A stretch of 64,000 bases of DNA from Phycisphaerales bacterium (lineage in GTDB: Bacteria; Planctomycetota; Phycisphaerae; Phycisphaerales; SM1A02). The position numbers and the translations under genes were made by a program. Location: positions 124,001 to 188,000 of the forward strand of contig JAQWMQ010000034.1 of assembly GCA_029246705.1 (NCBI GenBank), given 5' to 3'. The notes beneath the pieces are model-generated. The model was not told where the DNA came from. It searched no databases and saw only the letters and a program-made list of their open reading frames with translations. Below are positions 52,363 through 60,742 of this stretch, piece after piece (within the stretch, counting starts at the first letter, position 1; the number at the start of each line of letters is the position of its first letter).

Positions 52363-53946
52363 ATGCCACGCCTGTCTTCGCGCACACCTCATCGGTTCTG
52401 TACTCGGGTCCTGATCTGCTTCCTGCTGGGGCTCTGCGCTCATTCCGCCCAGGCTGCCACAGCGCCGCCCCGGGAACTCCTGGTGGCTTCCGCGGACGAA
52501 CATCTCTGGTTCATCACCAAGGATCCAAACACCCCGGCGACCTGGCGTCTGATGCACCATTCCGTGGGCATGAACGGTGCGTACGCACGTGTCGCCCGGA
52601 CGCTCGAATCCAGGCCGCTTGCCCTTGCCGCGCGTGACGACCAGGTCCTGGTGCTCATGCCGCCGACGGTCCAGCGGGGATCGACCCTGGACCTGCTTCG
52701 GCTGCGCGTCCAGCGCAACCCGGCGATGGGCACCTTCTTCGATCGTCCGCTCGATGGATGGGATGTCCTGGCCAGCGTGCCCCATGCTTCACCGCTCGGT
52801 GGGCTTGCCTTCTCCGCACGGAGCGAGCCGCTGGCGCTGCTGTTGCCGGACAAGCGTCTGAGTGAAGGCGTCTCTCGTACCCGAGGTTCGCGAAAGGAAG
52901 CCCCAAGTCCCGCGCGCCTGATCAGGCAGGTGGGATTCGACTGGCTGGACGTCGCCCTGCCTGCGGAACTGCTCGAACGATCCCAGCAGAGTCTCCTGCC
53001 TGGCCTGGGACTCTCCGATGCGGTGATTCTCGATGCCGATTCCGAGGGCAAGGCCCGACTGCACCGTTACTCGGGGGCCGAATGGAGCAGCGAATCACTC
53101 CCCATCGAGATGGACTCGGTCCTCCGGGTCACCAGCTCCGAGGGCCGCCTGGTCTATGCGGTGCTGGAGGAAAACGGGACCATCTCCATCCGCATCGAGC
53201 GCGGTGATTCCCTGCTCAAACTCGCCGAAACCACCCGACCCGAGGGGCAGTGGGGGCTTGCTTCGACCGGTGAGGCACTCCTGATCCTCGAGACCGACGA
53301 TGAGGGTGTGATCCGGGTTCGAGCCATCGACTCGATTCAGGGCACGGTGGGCGATCCGGTGGAATGGACCCGACTGCCACTGGAGGTCTCCGACTGGCTT
53401 CATCTCCCGCTCATTGGCATGCTGGTGGTGGCGGCGTTGCTGGCGATCGTCCTGTTTCGCCCCTCCGAGCTGCCGGACGCACCTTTGCGGGCGGGGGTCA
53501 AGCCGATGGTGCTCAGCCGGCGCATGGTCGCCCTTGCGATCGATTTCATCCCCGGTGTCCTGCTCGCCCTGCTCCTCTTTGATACCGATCTGGCCTCGGT
53601 GGCTTCGATCCCCCTGTGGTCCAGTGAACTGGCGTTTGCCGGACCCGGCCTGGTGATCATCGGCGTCACGATCTTCCACGAAACGGTTTCCGAGCTCATC
53701 TGGCATCGGTCGATCGGCAAGTTCCTCATGGGCGGTCGGGTGCTCGCCAGCGATGGCTCAAGCCCGGGTTCCGGCTCGATCCTCCTGCGGCAGCTCTTCA
53801 AGACCGTCGTCCTCTACGCCCCGATCCTCGCGATCTTCGTGATCCTGTCTCCCGCTTTCCAGGGCATACCGGAGACGGTTTCAAGGACCGTGGTCTCGGA
53901 TTCCAAGGCCTTGCAGGACAAGGAAAACCACCCAGAAGTGGAATGA
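52363..53946 (+). CDS. RDD family membrane protein with secreted N-terminal domain
   Basis: Protein of 527 residues: signal peptide (MPRLSSRTPHRFCTRVLICF plus LLGLCAHSAQA), a beta-propeller-like extracytoplasmic domain of about 300 residues, then a transmembrane helix (WLHLPLIGMLVVAALLAIVL) and an RDD domain (LSRRMVALAIDFIPGVLLAL with Arg and Asp, then WHRSIGKFLMGGRVLASDG). RDD proteins have been linked to ion transport and stress; here the role is unknown. The long fused N-terminal domain is unusual. A GTG at 52306 overlapping the upstream stop is an alternative start. Confidence 0.75.
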   Translation: MPRLSSRTPHRFCTRVLICFLLGLCAHSAQAATAPPRELLVASADEHLWFITKDPNTPATWRLMHHSVGMNGAYARVARTLESRPLALAARDDQVLVLMPPTVQRGSTLDLLRLRVQRNPAMGTFFDRPLDGWDVLASVPHASPLGGLAFSARSEPLALLLPDKRLSEGVSRTRGSRKEAPSPARLIRQVGFDWLDVALPAELLERSQQSLLPGLGLSDAVILDADSEGKARLHRYSGAEWSSESLPIEMDSVLRVTSSEGRLVYAVLEENGTISIRIERGDSLLKLAETTRPEGQWGLASTGEALLILETDDEGVIRVRAIDSIQGTVGDPVEWTRLPLEVSDWLHLPLIGMLVVAALLAIVLFRPSELPDAPLRAGVKPMVLSRRMVALAIDFIPGVLLALLLFDTDLASVASIPLWSSELAFAGPGLVIIGVTIFHETVSELIWHRSIGKFLMGGRVLASDGSSPGSGSILLRQLFKTVVLYAPILAIFVILSPAFQGIPETVSRTVVSDSKALQDKENHPEVE

Positions 53947-54026
53947 CCAGCCCCGGTCCGGAGTTGTCCGGCGGGAGAGGCGGTCTCTTTGGAGTGAACA
54001 GGCCCCAGCCGCCGATGATATCTCCT

Positions 54027-54090
54027 GGTGCAGGACGCACCTTGCTCGTCGTCATCCACCCGGATCGGGTGGACCCTTGAGAGGATCTCA
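54027..54090 (+). promoter_or_regulatory. Triple GGA-loop hairpin array in the TPR gene leader (putative CsrA sites)
   Basis: Three consecutive hairpins expose GGA: GGTGC-AGGAC-GCACC (54027-54041), TCCACCCG-GAT-CGGGTGGA (54055-54073, GGA at 54062-54064 at the loop border), and TGAG-AGGAT-CTCA (54078-54090), whose loop is the Shine-Dalgarno AGGA. The GGA spacing is 29 and 21 bases. This is the layout expected for cooperative CsrA repression. The structure is seen in sequence; function is inference. Confidence 0.55.
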
Positions 54091-56579
54091 TGCCGGACGA
54101 TCGGCCACAGACGCCCAATGAGGCGGAGAAGTCATTGTCTTCCGATGCCGTCGAGCAGGAATCCATGGCTGTGCCCACACCGACCCAGGAGGCCCGAGCC
54201 TTCTCCTGGCGTTCGGCATGGCAGCTACCGCTGCTGGTGGTGAGCGTCGGCTTGATCGGTGCGGGCATCTGGTTCCACCGCAATGGCAGCATCCGTCCGG
54301 ACCCCGGGGGGATGCTCGCCTCGGCCAGTCATCACATGCTCGAGGGGCGTTACTCCGAGGCGGAACAGCTGCATGACGAGGCTGCGACCCTGATCGGGGT
54401 CGATGATGACCTGCTCAACTCGGAACTCCACGTCGGCCGCGCGGACCTCGAGGCCCGGCGTCCTCCCTCCGAGCGGGACGACCAGGGGATCCTCGACAGC
54501 TACGACGCCGCGATGGCCCTCGGTCGTGAACTCGAGGCCGAACAGCGTGCTCGCCGGGCAGGTGCCCTGGCTGCTCTCGGGCAGTACGAACCCGCTTTCG
54601 ACGAACTGCTTGGCGAAGTGGGGGACACGTCCCTGGAACGCGTTCGGTACCGGATCATGAACGGTCTCGTCGGCAATGACGAGGCCGGTGACCCCGACCT
54701 CGTCTCGGTGATGGCGCCTGCGCTGGATCAGTACGCTGCCGTCGCTGGAAGGAACATCGAACATGCGATCTGGGCGGCCTTGACCAGCGCTCGCATGCGC
54801 CTCACCGTCGGGGACACCACAGTCGGAATCGAGGTCATGCAGCGCGCCATGCGGCGACTGGACATCGACCAGGACGAGGACGACGGCACCGACTGGAAGG
54901 GGCGCATGTACGCCGTCTACGGTCGACTCTGGCTCGAGTCAGGTGATCGCAATGCCGCCCGCGGGCCGCTTGAGATCGCACTGGTCGAACTGCCGGTTGG
55001 TGACGAGGACCGCCGACGTTCCGAAGCGGCACTGGCATGGATCGAATTCGCCGAAGGCGAGCACGAGCGGGCCATTCGTCGTTTCAGCGAGATCATCGCC
55101 TCGAACCCCGAACCATCGACCCTGGAACAGGCTCGACTCTGGCGCGCCGAGGCCTCCTCGGCGATCGCTGATTTCGAGACCGCCGAGGCGGACTACCGTT
55201 TCCTGCTCGAGCGTCCGTTTCACCAGTCGGGTCTGCACGCACGTCGGCTTCTTCAGTCCCTGGGTGACCGGGTACGCGAAGCGATGCTGAGAAGCGAGCC
55301 GGAACGGGCGATCACCTTTGCCGAGATGGCGCTGCAGTCGGGGGTCTTCGGCTTCAACGAGGAACTCCTGAACCATGCAGCCGGAGCGCACCGTGCCCTC
55401 GGGGAGAAGATCCTCAAGGCGCATTCCGATGAGGTCGACCTGATGTTGATCCCGGTTGACGCGGTGCCCGAGGAGCAGAGGCGTGAGGCGGCATCACGAT
55501 TCCGCCGGGCCGGTGAACTCTACGAACGGCTTGCCGTGCGGTTTCGCGGCGACATCTCGCGGCGTGATGTCTGGGTTTCCGCCCAACGTTCGACCGCCGA
55601 ATGCTACGACCTGGGTGCCCATGGCATGCAGGCGATCCGTGCCTACCGCGACTACCTGTCCTCGACCACCGCGGAAGATCTCGAACGTGCACACGTCGCC
55701 TTCCGCTACGCCCGGGTGCTGCACGCGGCAGGGCGGATCCAGGAGGCACTCGAAGCCTACGACGACCTGGTCAGCAAGCACGAGAGCATGCCTGATGCGG
55801 CCAACAAGGCCCGAGTGGATGCCGCGCGATGCCTCATCGCTCTAGGCCGAAACCAGGAGGCACGTGCTCGGCTTGAAGCGATCGTGCGTGGTCTTCCCAA
55901 GGGGCCCTTTCCCGATTCGATCGGATTTCGCGAGGCCAAGTTCGCACTCGGACGTCTCCTGACCGACATCAAAGACTGGTCGGATGCCATCAGCACCCTC
56001 AGTGAGATCCTTCGGCGTTATCCGGATGACCCCCGGTTGCAGGAGGCCGCCTTCAATCTCGGCTACGCCCACCAGCAGGCTGCGTCCGGACTGGTGCGGG
56101 AGATGGAGGACCCGACGATCACGCCTTCTCGGCGCAGCTTCATCCGCACGCGCCATGCTGAACACCTCGACGGAGCGGTCGACGCCTACGGGCAGGTCAT
56201 CGCGGTCTACGACGCTCAGGAGAAGGGGACGCTGGATCCGCTCGAGCAGGATCGCCTGCGCGACGCCGCCATCGGCCAGGCCGATTGCGCCTTCGACCTC
56301 GGCAATCACCAGGAGGCCATCGATCTCTACGAGCAGATCGAACGCCGCTACCGCAAGGAAGCCACCTCACTCGGCGCGTTGGTCCGACTCGTGCAGATCT
56401 GGGACCAGCTTGGAAACAGCCAGATGGCCGACAAGGCCCACCGCCAGGCGGAACTCCGCCTCGCACAGTTGCCGGAATCGGCCTTCACCTTCCCCGAATC
56501 GAGCTTTGATCGGGAAAGCTGGCGGATCTGGATCGAACGACGCCCCATGCGAGGCATGCGGGTGGGAGTCGGGGAATGA
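54090..56579 (+). CDS. TPR-repeat membrane protein, first gene of the flagellar operon
   Basis: Protein of 829 residues with an N-terminal cytoplasmic tail, one transmembrane helix (about 44-62, WQLPLLVVSVGLIGAGIWF) and an extracytoplasmic array of tetratricopeptide-like repeats to the end (EGRYSEAEQLHDEAATL, AAGRIQEALEAYDDLVSKH, LGNHQEAIDLYEQIERRY). There is no catalytic motif. It leads an operon with flgN-like, kinase, sigma-54 activator and flgBC-fliEFG genes, so it may scaffold a flagellar or cell-envelope complex; this is inference. The start ATG is set by GAGAGGA (54079-54085). I know no family with this full architecture. Confidence 0.8.
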   Translation: MPDDRPQTPNEAEKSLSSDAVEQESMAVPTPTQEARAFSWRSAWQLPLLVVSVGLIGAGIWFHRNGSIRPDPGGMLASASHHMLEGRYSEAEQLHDEAATLIGVDDDLLNSELHVGRADLEARRPPSERDDQGILDSYDAAMALGRELEAEQRARRAGALAALGQYEPAFDELLGEVGDTSLERVRYRIMNGLVGNDEAGDPDLVSVMAPALDQYAAVAGRNIEHAIWAALTSARMRLTVGDTTVGIEVMQRAMRRLDIDQDEDDGTDWKGRMYAVYGRLWLESGDRNAARGPLEIALVELPVGDEDRRRSEAALAWIEFAEGEHERAIRRFSEIIASNPEPSTLEQARLWRAEASSAIADFETAEADYRFLLERPFHQSGLHARRLLQSLGDRVREAMLRSEPERAITFAEMALQSGVFGFNEELLNHAAGAHRALGEKILKAHSDEVDLMLIPVDAVPEEQRREAASRFRRAGELYERLAVRFRGDISRRDVWVSAQRSTAECYDLGAHGMQAIRAYRDYLSSTTAEDLERAHVAFRYARVLHAAGRIQEALEAYDDLVSKHESMPDAANKARVDAARCLIALGRNQEARARLEAIVRGLPKGPFPDSIGFREAKFALGRLLTDIKDWSDAISTLSEILRRYPDDPRLQEAAFNLGYAHQQAASGLVREMEDPTITPSRRSFIRTRHAEHLDGAVDAYGQVIAVYDAQEKGTLDPLEQDRLRDAAIGQADCAFDLGNHQEAIDLYEQIERRYRKEATSLGALVRLVQIWDQLGNSQMADKAHRQAELRLAQLPESAFTFPESSFDRESWRIWIERRPMRGMRVGVGE

Positions 56580-56595
56580 CCAGGAGACACGCATC

Positions 56596-57069
56596 ATGAA
56601 CATCACCAGGGATATCCGTGAAGACCGTGACTGGGTGCTGCAGCTGGAGCGTGAACTCTCCAATCGTTCGCGTCTGGTGGATCGACTCGACGAAGCGGTC
56701 GGTCGGCAGGGCACCTTGATCCAGGAGGAGAACGCGTCCGCACTGATCGACCTGCTGGGACAACGGCAGATCGTGGTCGACGAGATCGAGCTGGGTGCCG
56801 AGCGACTCGCGGAGCTGCTCGACCGCTTCGAGCGAGAAGGATCACAGCTTCCGCTGCCCCGAATCACGGCGGTGCGCGAGCTGGTTCGGCGGATCGCCGA
56901 TCGCCTTGATGCGGTGCTGGCCGCGGATGCACACGCCTGTACGTCGGTCAACGGACTGCTGTCCCGCCTGAGTGGCGAGCTCGAAGGCGCCGCCGTGGCC
57001 AATCGTGCGGTGCATGCCTACCACGCTCCCGGTACTCCGGACGCTCGTTTTTCCGATCGGAAGGCCTGA
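56596..57069 (+). CDS. FlgN-like flagellar chaperone, putative
   Basis: Protein of 157 residues, almost fully helical (WVLQLERELSNRSRLVDRLD, ALIDLLGQRQIVVDEIELGA, ERLAELLDRFEREG, LVRRIADRLDAVLAADAHA). The pattern of a helical hairpin with ....L...L..L..ll..E...L.....Q..l.....a.RL is that of FlgN, the export chaperone for FlgK and FlgL. The family is poorly conserved, so this rests on shape and position. AGGAG at 56582-56586 fits the start; longer frames begin within the TPR gene. It is followed by the sensor kinase gene after 4 bases. Confidence 0.55.
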   Translation: MNITRDIREDRDWVLQLERELSNRSRLVDRLDEAVGRQGTLIQEENASALIDLLGQRQIVVDEIELGAERLAELLDRFEREGSQLPLPRITAVRELVRRIADRLDAVLAADAHACTSVNGLLSRLSGELEGAAVANRAVHAYHAPGTPDARFSDRKA

Positions 57070-57073
57070 CTTC

Positions 57074-58057
57074 ATGACCTCGGCACCGGTCAATCCAGTC
57101 GAATCGAGCAGCGATGGTTCGGTCGCCATGACCGACTTCATGGAACTGATGCACTCCTTCAACGAAGTGACGCAGCAGCTCGAGCACACCCACGACGCCC
57201 TTCGCGAGCAGGTCGTGTCCCTGCAGGAGGACCTCGCCGAAGCCAACGAACGGCTTCGACGCTCCCGTTCGCTGGCGGCCCTTGGCGAGATGGCGGCTGG
57301 TATCGCCCACGAGATCAGGAATCCCCTGGGCTCGATCGCACTCAACGTCGGATTGCTGCGTGAGGATGTCGCGGAGATGTCCGACTCGCTTGCACTCTGT
57401 GACAAGGTGGCCAAGGCGGTCTCCGGTCTCGATGCGATCGTCGGTGACGTCCTGAGCTTCGCCCGGGATTCGAAACTGACGCCGGTCGATTGTTTGCCGG
57501 GGGATCTCTACGCGGATGCCTTGCTTGCCAACGAGTCCCTGGTCTCCGCCGGGGGGATCAACGTCGAGGTCGTCGTGCCCGACGGACTGGAGGCGGTGGT
57601 CGATCGCGGACTGGTCGTCCAGGCCCTGACGAACGTGGTCCGCAATGCCTGCGAGGCCCTGATCGCTCATGCCGGACCCGAACCGACCATCCTGCTCGAT
57701 GTCGAGCGGGTCATGACCCGCAGGTCCGCGGACGCTCCTCGCGAGGAACTTGTCTGTTTCCGGGTCCGTGACAACGGCCCCGGCATTCCCTTGCAGCTGC
57801 GGGATCGGATCTTCAATCCGTTCTTCACGACCCGGGAGACGGGGACGGGGCTCGGTCTCGCGATCGTGCACCGGATCGTCGATGCCCATGACGGCGTCCT
57901 TGCGATTCACGATGCAGAACCGGGAACCCTGGTCGAGCTCAGCTTCCCACTTCAACCTCAACGATCAACCACCGAGGCAGGCGATGCGGGCGTTTCGCTC
58001 GTCGGAGCGGTGCAGGATCGAATCAAGAACCATGAATCCGATCGGAGAACACCATGA
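57074..58057 (+). CDS. Two-component sensor histidine kinase (FlrB/FleS-like)
   Basis: A soluble kinase of 327 residues without membrane segments. A coiled coil at about 25-70 is followed by the HisKA box SLAALGEMAAGIAHEIRNPL (phosphorylated His 79) and the ATPase domain with the N-box VVRNACEAL, G1 RVRDNGPGIP, F-box IFNPFFTTRETGTGLGL and the G2 region. Such cytoplasmic kinases (FleS, FlrB, FlgS) sense flagellar assembly and act on a sigma-54 activator. Its stop overlaps the start of that gene by 4 bases. The ATG at 57074 has GGAAGG 9 bases upstream; the ORF extends further but without a plausible leader. Confidence 0.88.
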   Translation: MTSAPVNPVESSSDGSVAMTDFMELMHSFNEVTQQLEHTHDALREQVVSLQEDLAEANERLRRSRSLAALGEMAAGIAHEIRNPLGSIALNVGLLREDVAEMSDSLALCDKVAKAVSGLDAIVGDVLSFARDSKLTPVDCLPGDLYADALLANESLVSAGGINVEVVVPDGLEAVVDRGLVVQALTNVVRNACEALIAHAGPEPTILLDVERVMTRRSADAPREELVCFRVRDNGPGIPLQLRDRIFNPFFTTRETGTGLGLAIVHRIVDAHDGVLAIHDAEPGTLVELSFPLQPQRSTTEAGDAGVSLVGAVQDRIKNHESDRRTP

Positions 58058-59613
58058 GCAGGATCCTCGTCGTTGACGACAAGGAGATGATGCGCGACAG
58101 CGTCGCCACCCTTCTTGGTCGAAGGGGCCATGCGGTGGTCGCCGCAGCGCGAGCCGAGCAGGCCGTGGAGAAGATCGGAGAGAAGCGCCCTGATGCGGTG
58201 GTCACCGATCTGCAGATGCCCGGGATGAACGGGCTGGAACTCCTCGAGGAGATCCGGCAGCTCGACGAGACCATTCCGGTGGTCTTCATGACCGCCTACG
58301 GAACCGTGGAGACCGCGGTCGATGCCATGCGAAAGGGCGCCTTCGACTACGTCACCAAGCCGTTCACCGGTGATGAGCTGGAGATCTCCGTGGAGCGTGC
58401 ACTCGAGCATGGGCGACTGATCAAGGAGAACCAGGTGCTCAAGGCGGTGGCCGCACCCGGCGGAGGACGCGGAGCCTCGGTGAACATGATCGGAAACGGC
58501 GGTTCGATGACCGAGCTCAAGGAACGGCTCGCCATCGTGGCCGATTCCCATGCGACGATCCTGCTCAACGGGGAGAGCGGGACCGGCAAGGAAGTCGCTG
58601 CACGCATGATCCACGAGACGAGTCCTCGGGCGAAGGCGCCCTTCCTCGCGGTGAACTGCGCGGCATTGAGCGCGAATCTCCTCGAGAGCGAGCTCTTCGG
58701 TCACGAGAAGGGGGCCTTCACCGGCGCCGACAAGACCCGCAAGGGCCGCTTCGAACTGGCCGATGGCGGCACGCTGCTGCTTGACGAGATCAGTGAGATG
58801 CCGCTTGAACTGCAGGCGAAACTGCTCAGGGTGCTGCAGGAACGGGCGTTCGAACGCGTCGGTTCCAGCCGGACCCAGAACGTCGATGTGCGCGTGATCG
58901 CAACCACCAACAGGGCACTGGAGCATGAAGTCGAGAAGGGCACCTTCCGAGGCGACCTGTACTTCCGGCTCAACGTCCTGCCCTTCACCATGCCACCGCT
59001 TCGCAATCGACTGGAGGACCTGCCGGAACTCGGTGTGTTCTTCCTCTCCAAGGTCGCTGAACGAGAAGGACGTGCGCCGGTTCACTTCGACGACGAGGCG
59101 TTGGACTGCCTGAGACGCTACAGCTGGCCCGGGAACGTCCGGGAGTTCCAGAACATCTGCGAACGTGCTGCGGTCCTGACTCGAGAGGGTGCGATCACCG
59201 CCGGGCTGATCAAGCCCTGGCTCCAGTTCGAGTCCATGCCTCCGGCGATGGCTCGTACTGCCATGGCCGTCGGTGGGGTGGCCGTCGGTGGGATGGTCGG
59301 CGGGGGGATGGCCGGCGGGGGCGTGAGCGCCGTGGCAACAGGATCACCCAGCCCCTCGGACATCGCGACTGCGAACGAGGAGGCGGTCGAGCAGGCGGTG
59401 CATGGGGACGAGCTCTCCAGGATCCGGCAGTACATGGCTTGTGATGGCGAGCTGACCCTGGAGGACATCGAGCGTGAGGCGATCCTCGCGACCCTCGAGG
59501 TCAATCGAGGGCATCGCCAGAAGAGTGCCCGAGCCCTCGGGATCGGCGTGCGCACGCTGGGCATGAAGTTGAAGCGGTGGAAGGAAGCGCATCTGGTGCC
59601 GGTGGGCACCTGA
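58054..59613 (+). CDS. Sigma-54-dependent response regulator (FlrC/FleR-like)
   Basis: Protein of 519 residues. Receiver domain: Asp 52 in AVVTDLQMPGMNGLELLE, with Lys in DYVTKPFTG. AAA+ domain: Walker A GESGTGKE (173-180), the sigma-54 contact loop GAFTGA (220-225), Walker B TLLLDEIS and the R-finger region. A C-terminal Fis-type helix-turn-helix follows (ILATLEVNRGHRQKSARALG). Between AAA+ and HTH is an unusual Gly/Val/Ala-rich linker at about 405-432. The gene lies 32 bases upstream of a sigma-54-type promoter for flgB, so it probably activates the basal-body genes. Confidence 0.93.
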   Translation: MSRILVVDDKEMMRDSVATLLGRRGHAVVAAARAEQAVEKIGEKRPDAVVTDLQMPGMNGLELLEEIRQLDETIPVVFMTAYGTVETAVDAMRKGAFDYVTKPFTGDELEISVERALEHGRLIKENQVLKAVAAPGGGRGASVNMIGNGGSMTELKERLAIVADSHATILLNGESGTGKEVAARMIHETSPRAKAPFLAVNCAALSANLLESELFGHEKGAFTGADKTRKGRFELADGGTLLLDEISEMPLELQAKLLRVLQERAFERVGSSRTQNVDVRVIATTNRALEHEVEKGTFRGDLYFRLNVLPFTMPPLRNRLEDLPELGVFFLSKVAEREGRAPVHFDDEALDCLRRYSWPGNVREFQNICERAAVLTREGAITAGLIKPWLQFESMPPAMARTAMAVGGVAVGGMVGGGMAGGGVSAVATGSPSPSDIATANEEAVEQAVHGDELSRIRQYMACDGELTLEDIEREAILATLEVNRGHRQKSARALGIGVRTLGMKLKRWKEAHLVPVGT

Positions 59614-59645
59614 TGTGCAGAATCGGCGCGACATCCCGCCCCAGT

Positions 59646-59661
59646 TGGCGCAGATGTTGCG
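59646..59661 (+). promoter_or_regulatory. Sigma-54-type promoter upstream of flgB
   Basis: TGGCGC-AGATG-TTGCG matches the sigma-54 consensus TGGCAC-N5-TTGCA, with GG and GC exactly ten bases apart. It is 32 bases after the stop of the sigma-54 activator gene and 85 bases before flgB. The sequence is seen directly; use by sigma-54 is inferred from the activator next door. Confidence 0.75.
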
Positions 59662-59703
59662 GAGTCCTCACCCTCGGTGACCGGTGAGGACGGGCACGCC
59701 GCA

Positions 59704-59719
59704 TGCAGGTGGACCTGCA
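59704..59719 (+). promoter_or_regulatory. GGA-loop hairpin in the flgB leader (putative CsrA site)
   Basis: TGCAGG (59704-59709), tetraloop TGGA, CCTGCA (59714-59719). The tetraloop is the same as in the csrA leader hairpin. The flgB Shine-Dalgarno CAGGAGA (59731-59737, a second GGA) is 18 bases downstream. Confidence 0.5.
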
Positions 59720-59745
59720 CGGCAACTCCTCAGGAGATCATTTGC

Positions 59746-60189
59746 ATGAGTATTCAAGGACTGACTGATGGCGGAGCCATCCCCGCGCTGGAGGCGATGG
59801 CTCGCTTCTCAGCGGCACGTCAGCGATTGATCGCCGACAACGTCGCCAACCTCGATACCCCCGGCTATCAGCCCCTGGATGCCGATCCGAAGGCCTTTCA
59901 GGAACAGATAGGGCGTGCGATCGATGCCCGGCGATCCGACCCGGTCGCTGCCGGTTCAGGCCCACTCACCCTCCAGAATCGCGGGCCCATGCGCCAGCTC
60001 AGGGGTGGAGAGGTGGTCCTGGATGCAGCGGCCCTCAACGAGAACTTGATGTTCCATGACAAGAATGACCGCAATCTGGAACGGATCATGCAGGATGTAG
60101 CTGAGAACCTCCTCGCGTTTCGCGCGGCCACGGAGTTGATGCGCAACCGCTTCCGCACGATCGACCTCGCCATTCGTGAACGATTCTGA
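59746..60189 (+). CDS. flgB: Flagellar basal-body rod protein FlgB
   Basis: FlgB is a proximal-rod protein. The 147-residue product contains ARFSAARQRLIADNVANLDT followed by PGYQP, the rod/hook N-terminal motif, and a C-terminal helix (NLLAFRAATELMRNRFRTID). The length is normal. The start at 59746 has CAGGAGA 8 bases upstream; a longer frame from 59677 has no conserved sequence. It is first in the flgB-flgC-fliE-fliF-fliG order, behind a sigma-54-type promoter. Confidence 0.93.
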   Translation: MSIQGLTDGGAIPALEAMARFSAARQRLIADNVANLDTPGYQPLDADPKAFQEQIGRAIDARRSDPVAAGSGPLTLQNRGPMRQLRGGEVVLDAAALNENLMFHDKNDRNLERIMQDVAENLLAFRAATELMRNRFRTIDLAIRERF

Positions 60190-60224
60190 TTGTCCCCTCC
60201 CTTGCTCGGCTGAAGGAGCTTGCC

Positions 60225-60662
60225 GTGTTCGGATCACTCGACATCTCGACCTCTGGCCTGGTGGCCCAGCGCACCCGCATGACCGCCATCGCCGACAACA
60301 TCGCCAATCAACGGACCCTGCTTGGTCCGGATGGCTCCTATGCCCCGTTCCAGGCACGATCAGTCCTGTTCTCCGCAGGCACCTCGGAGAGCAGCGAGGG
60401 CGTCACCGCCACCGTGACCCGTCAGGCGGCATTCCGATGGGCTGATCCCACTGACCCTGCCGAACAGATCCCGCGCCAGGTCGCCGAGGCGGCACGCAAG
60501 GCCGGGATGGTCAATGACGAGGGGCTGATCCAGGTTCCCGACATCAACGAGGTGGGGCAATTCGTGGACTCCATGGAGGCCCTCAGGAGCTATGAGGCAA
60601 ATATCTCCGTGACTGATGCAACCAAGCGAATGATCGACGGTGCCTTGCAGCTTCTCGCCTAG
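60225..60662 (+). CDS. flgC: Flagellar basal-body rod protein FlgC
   Basis: A proximal-rod protein of 145 residues. MFGSLDISTSGLVAQRTRMT followed by AIADNIANQRT is the N-terminal motif (Gln replaces the usual Ala after AN), and YEANISVTDATKRMIDGALQ is the conserved C-terminal helix. The GTG start has GAAGGAG 6 bases upstream. CGGC (60207-60210) and GCCG (60222-60225) could pair with the Shine-Dalgarno AGGAG in the loop. Confidence 0.93.
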   Translation: MFGSLDISTSGLVAQRTRMTAIADNIANQRTLLGPDGSYAPFQARSVLFSAGTSESSEGVTATVTRQAAFRWADPTDPAEQIPRQVAEAARKAGMVNDEGLIQVPDINEVGQFVDSMEALRSYEANISVTDATKRMIDGALQLLA

Positions 60663-60742
60663 GTATCGTTCGCAGTACTTAATGGACTCGATGGGCCTCC
60701 CGGGCCGATGACACTCCTGAACCGCATGAATCGGACAAAGTG

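Noticed and set aside
54033-54045. GG...GC pair with TTGC near the TPR gene start, like a sigma-54 promoter
   Set aside because: The spacing is nine bases instead of ten and the -24 half is poor; the bases are better explained as the loop and arm of a GGA hairpin.
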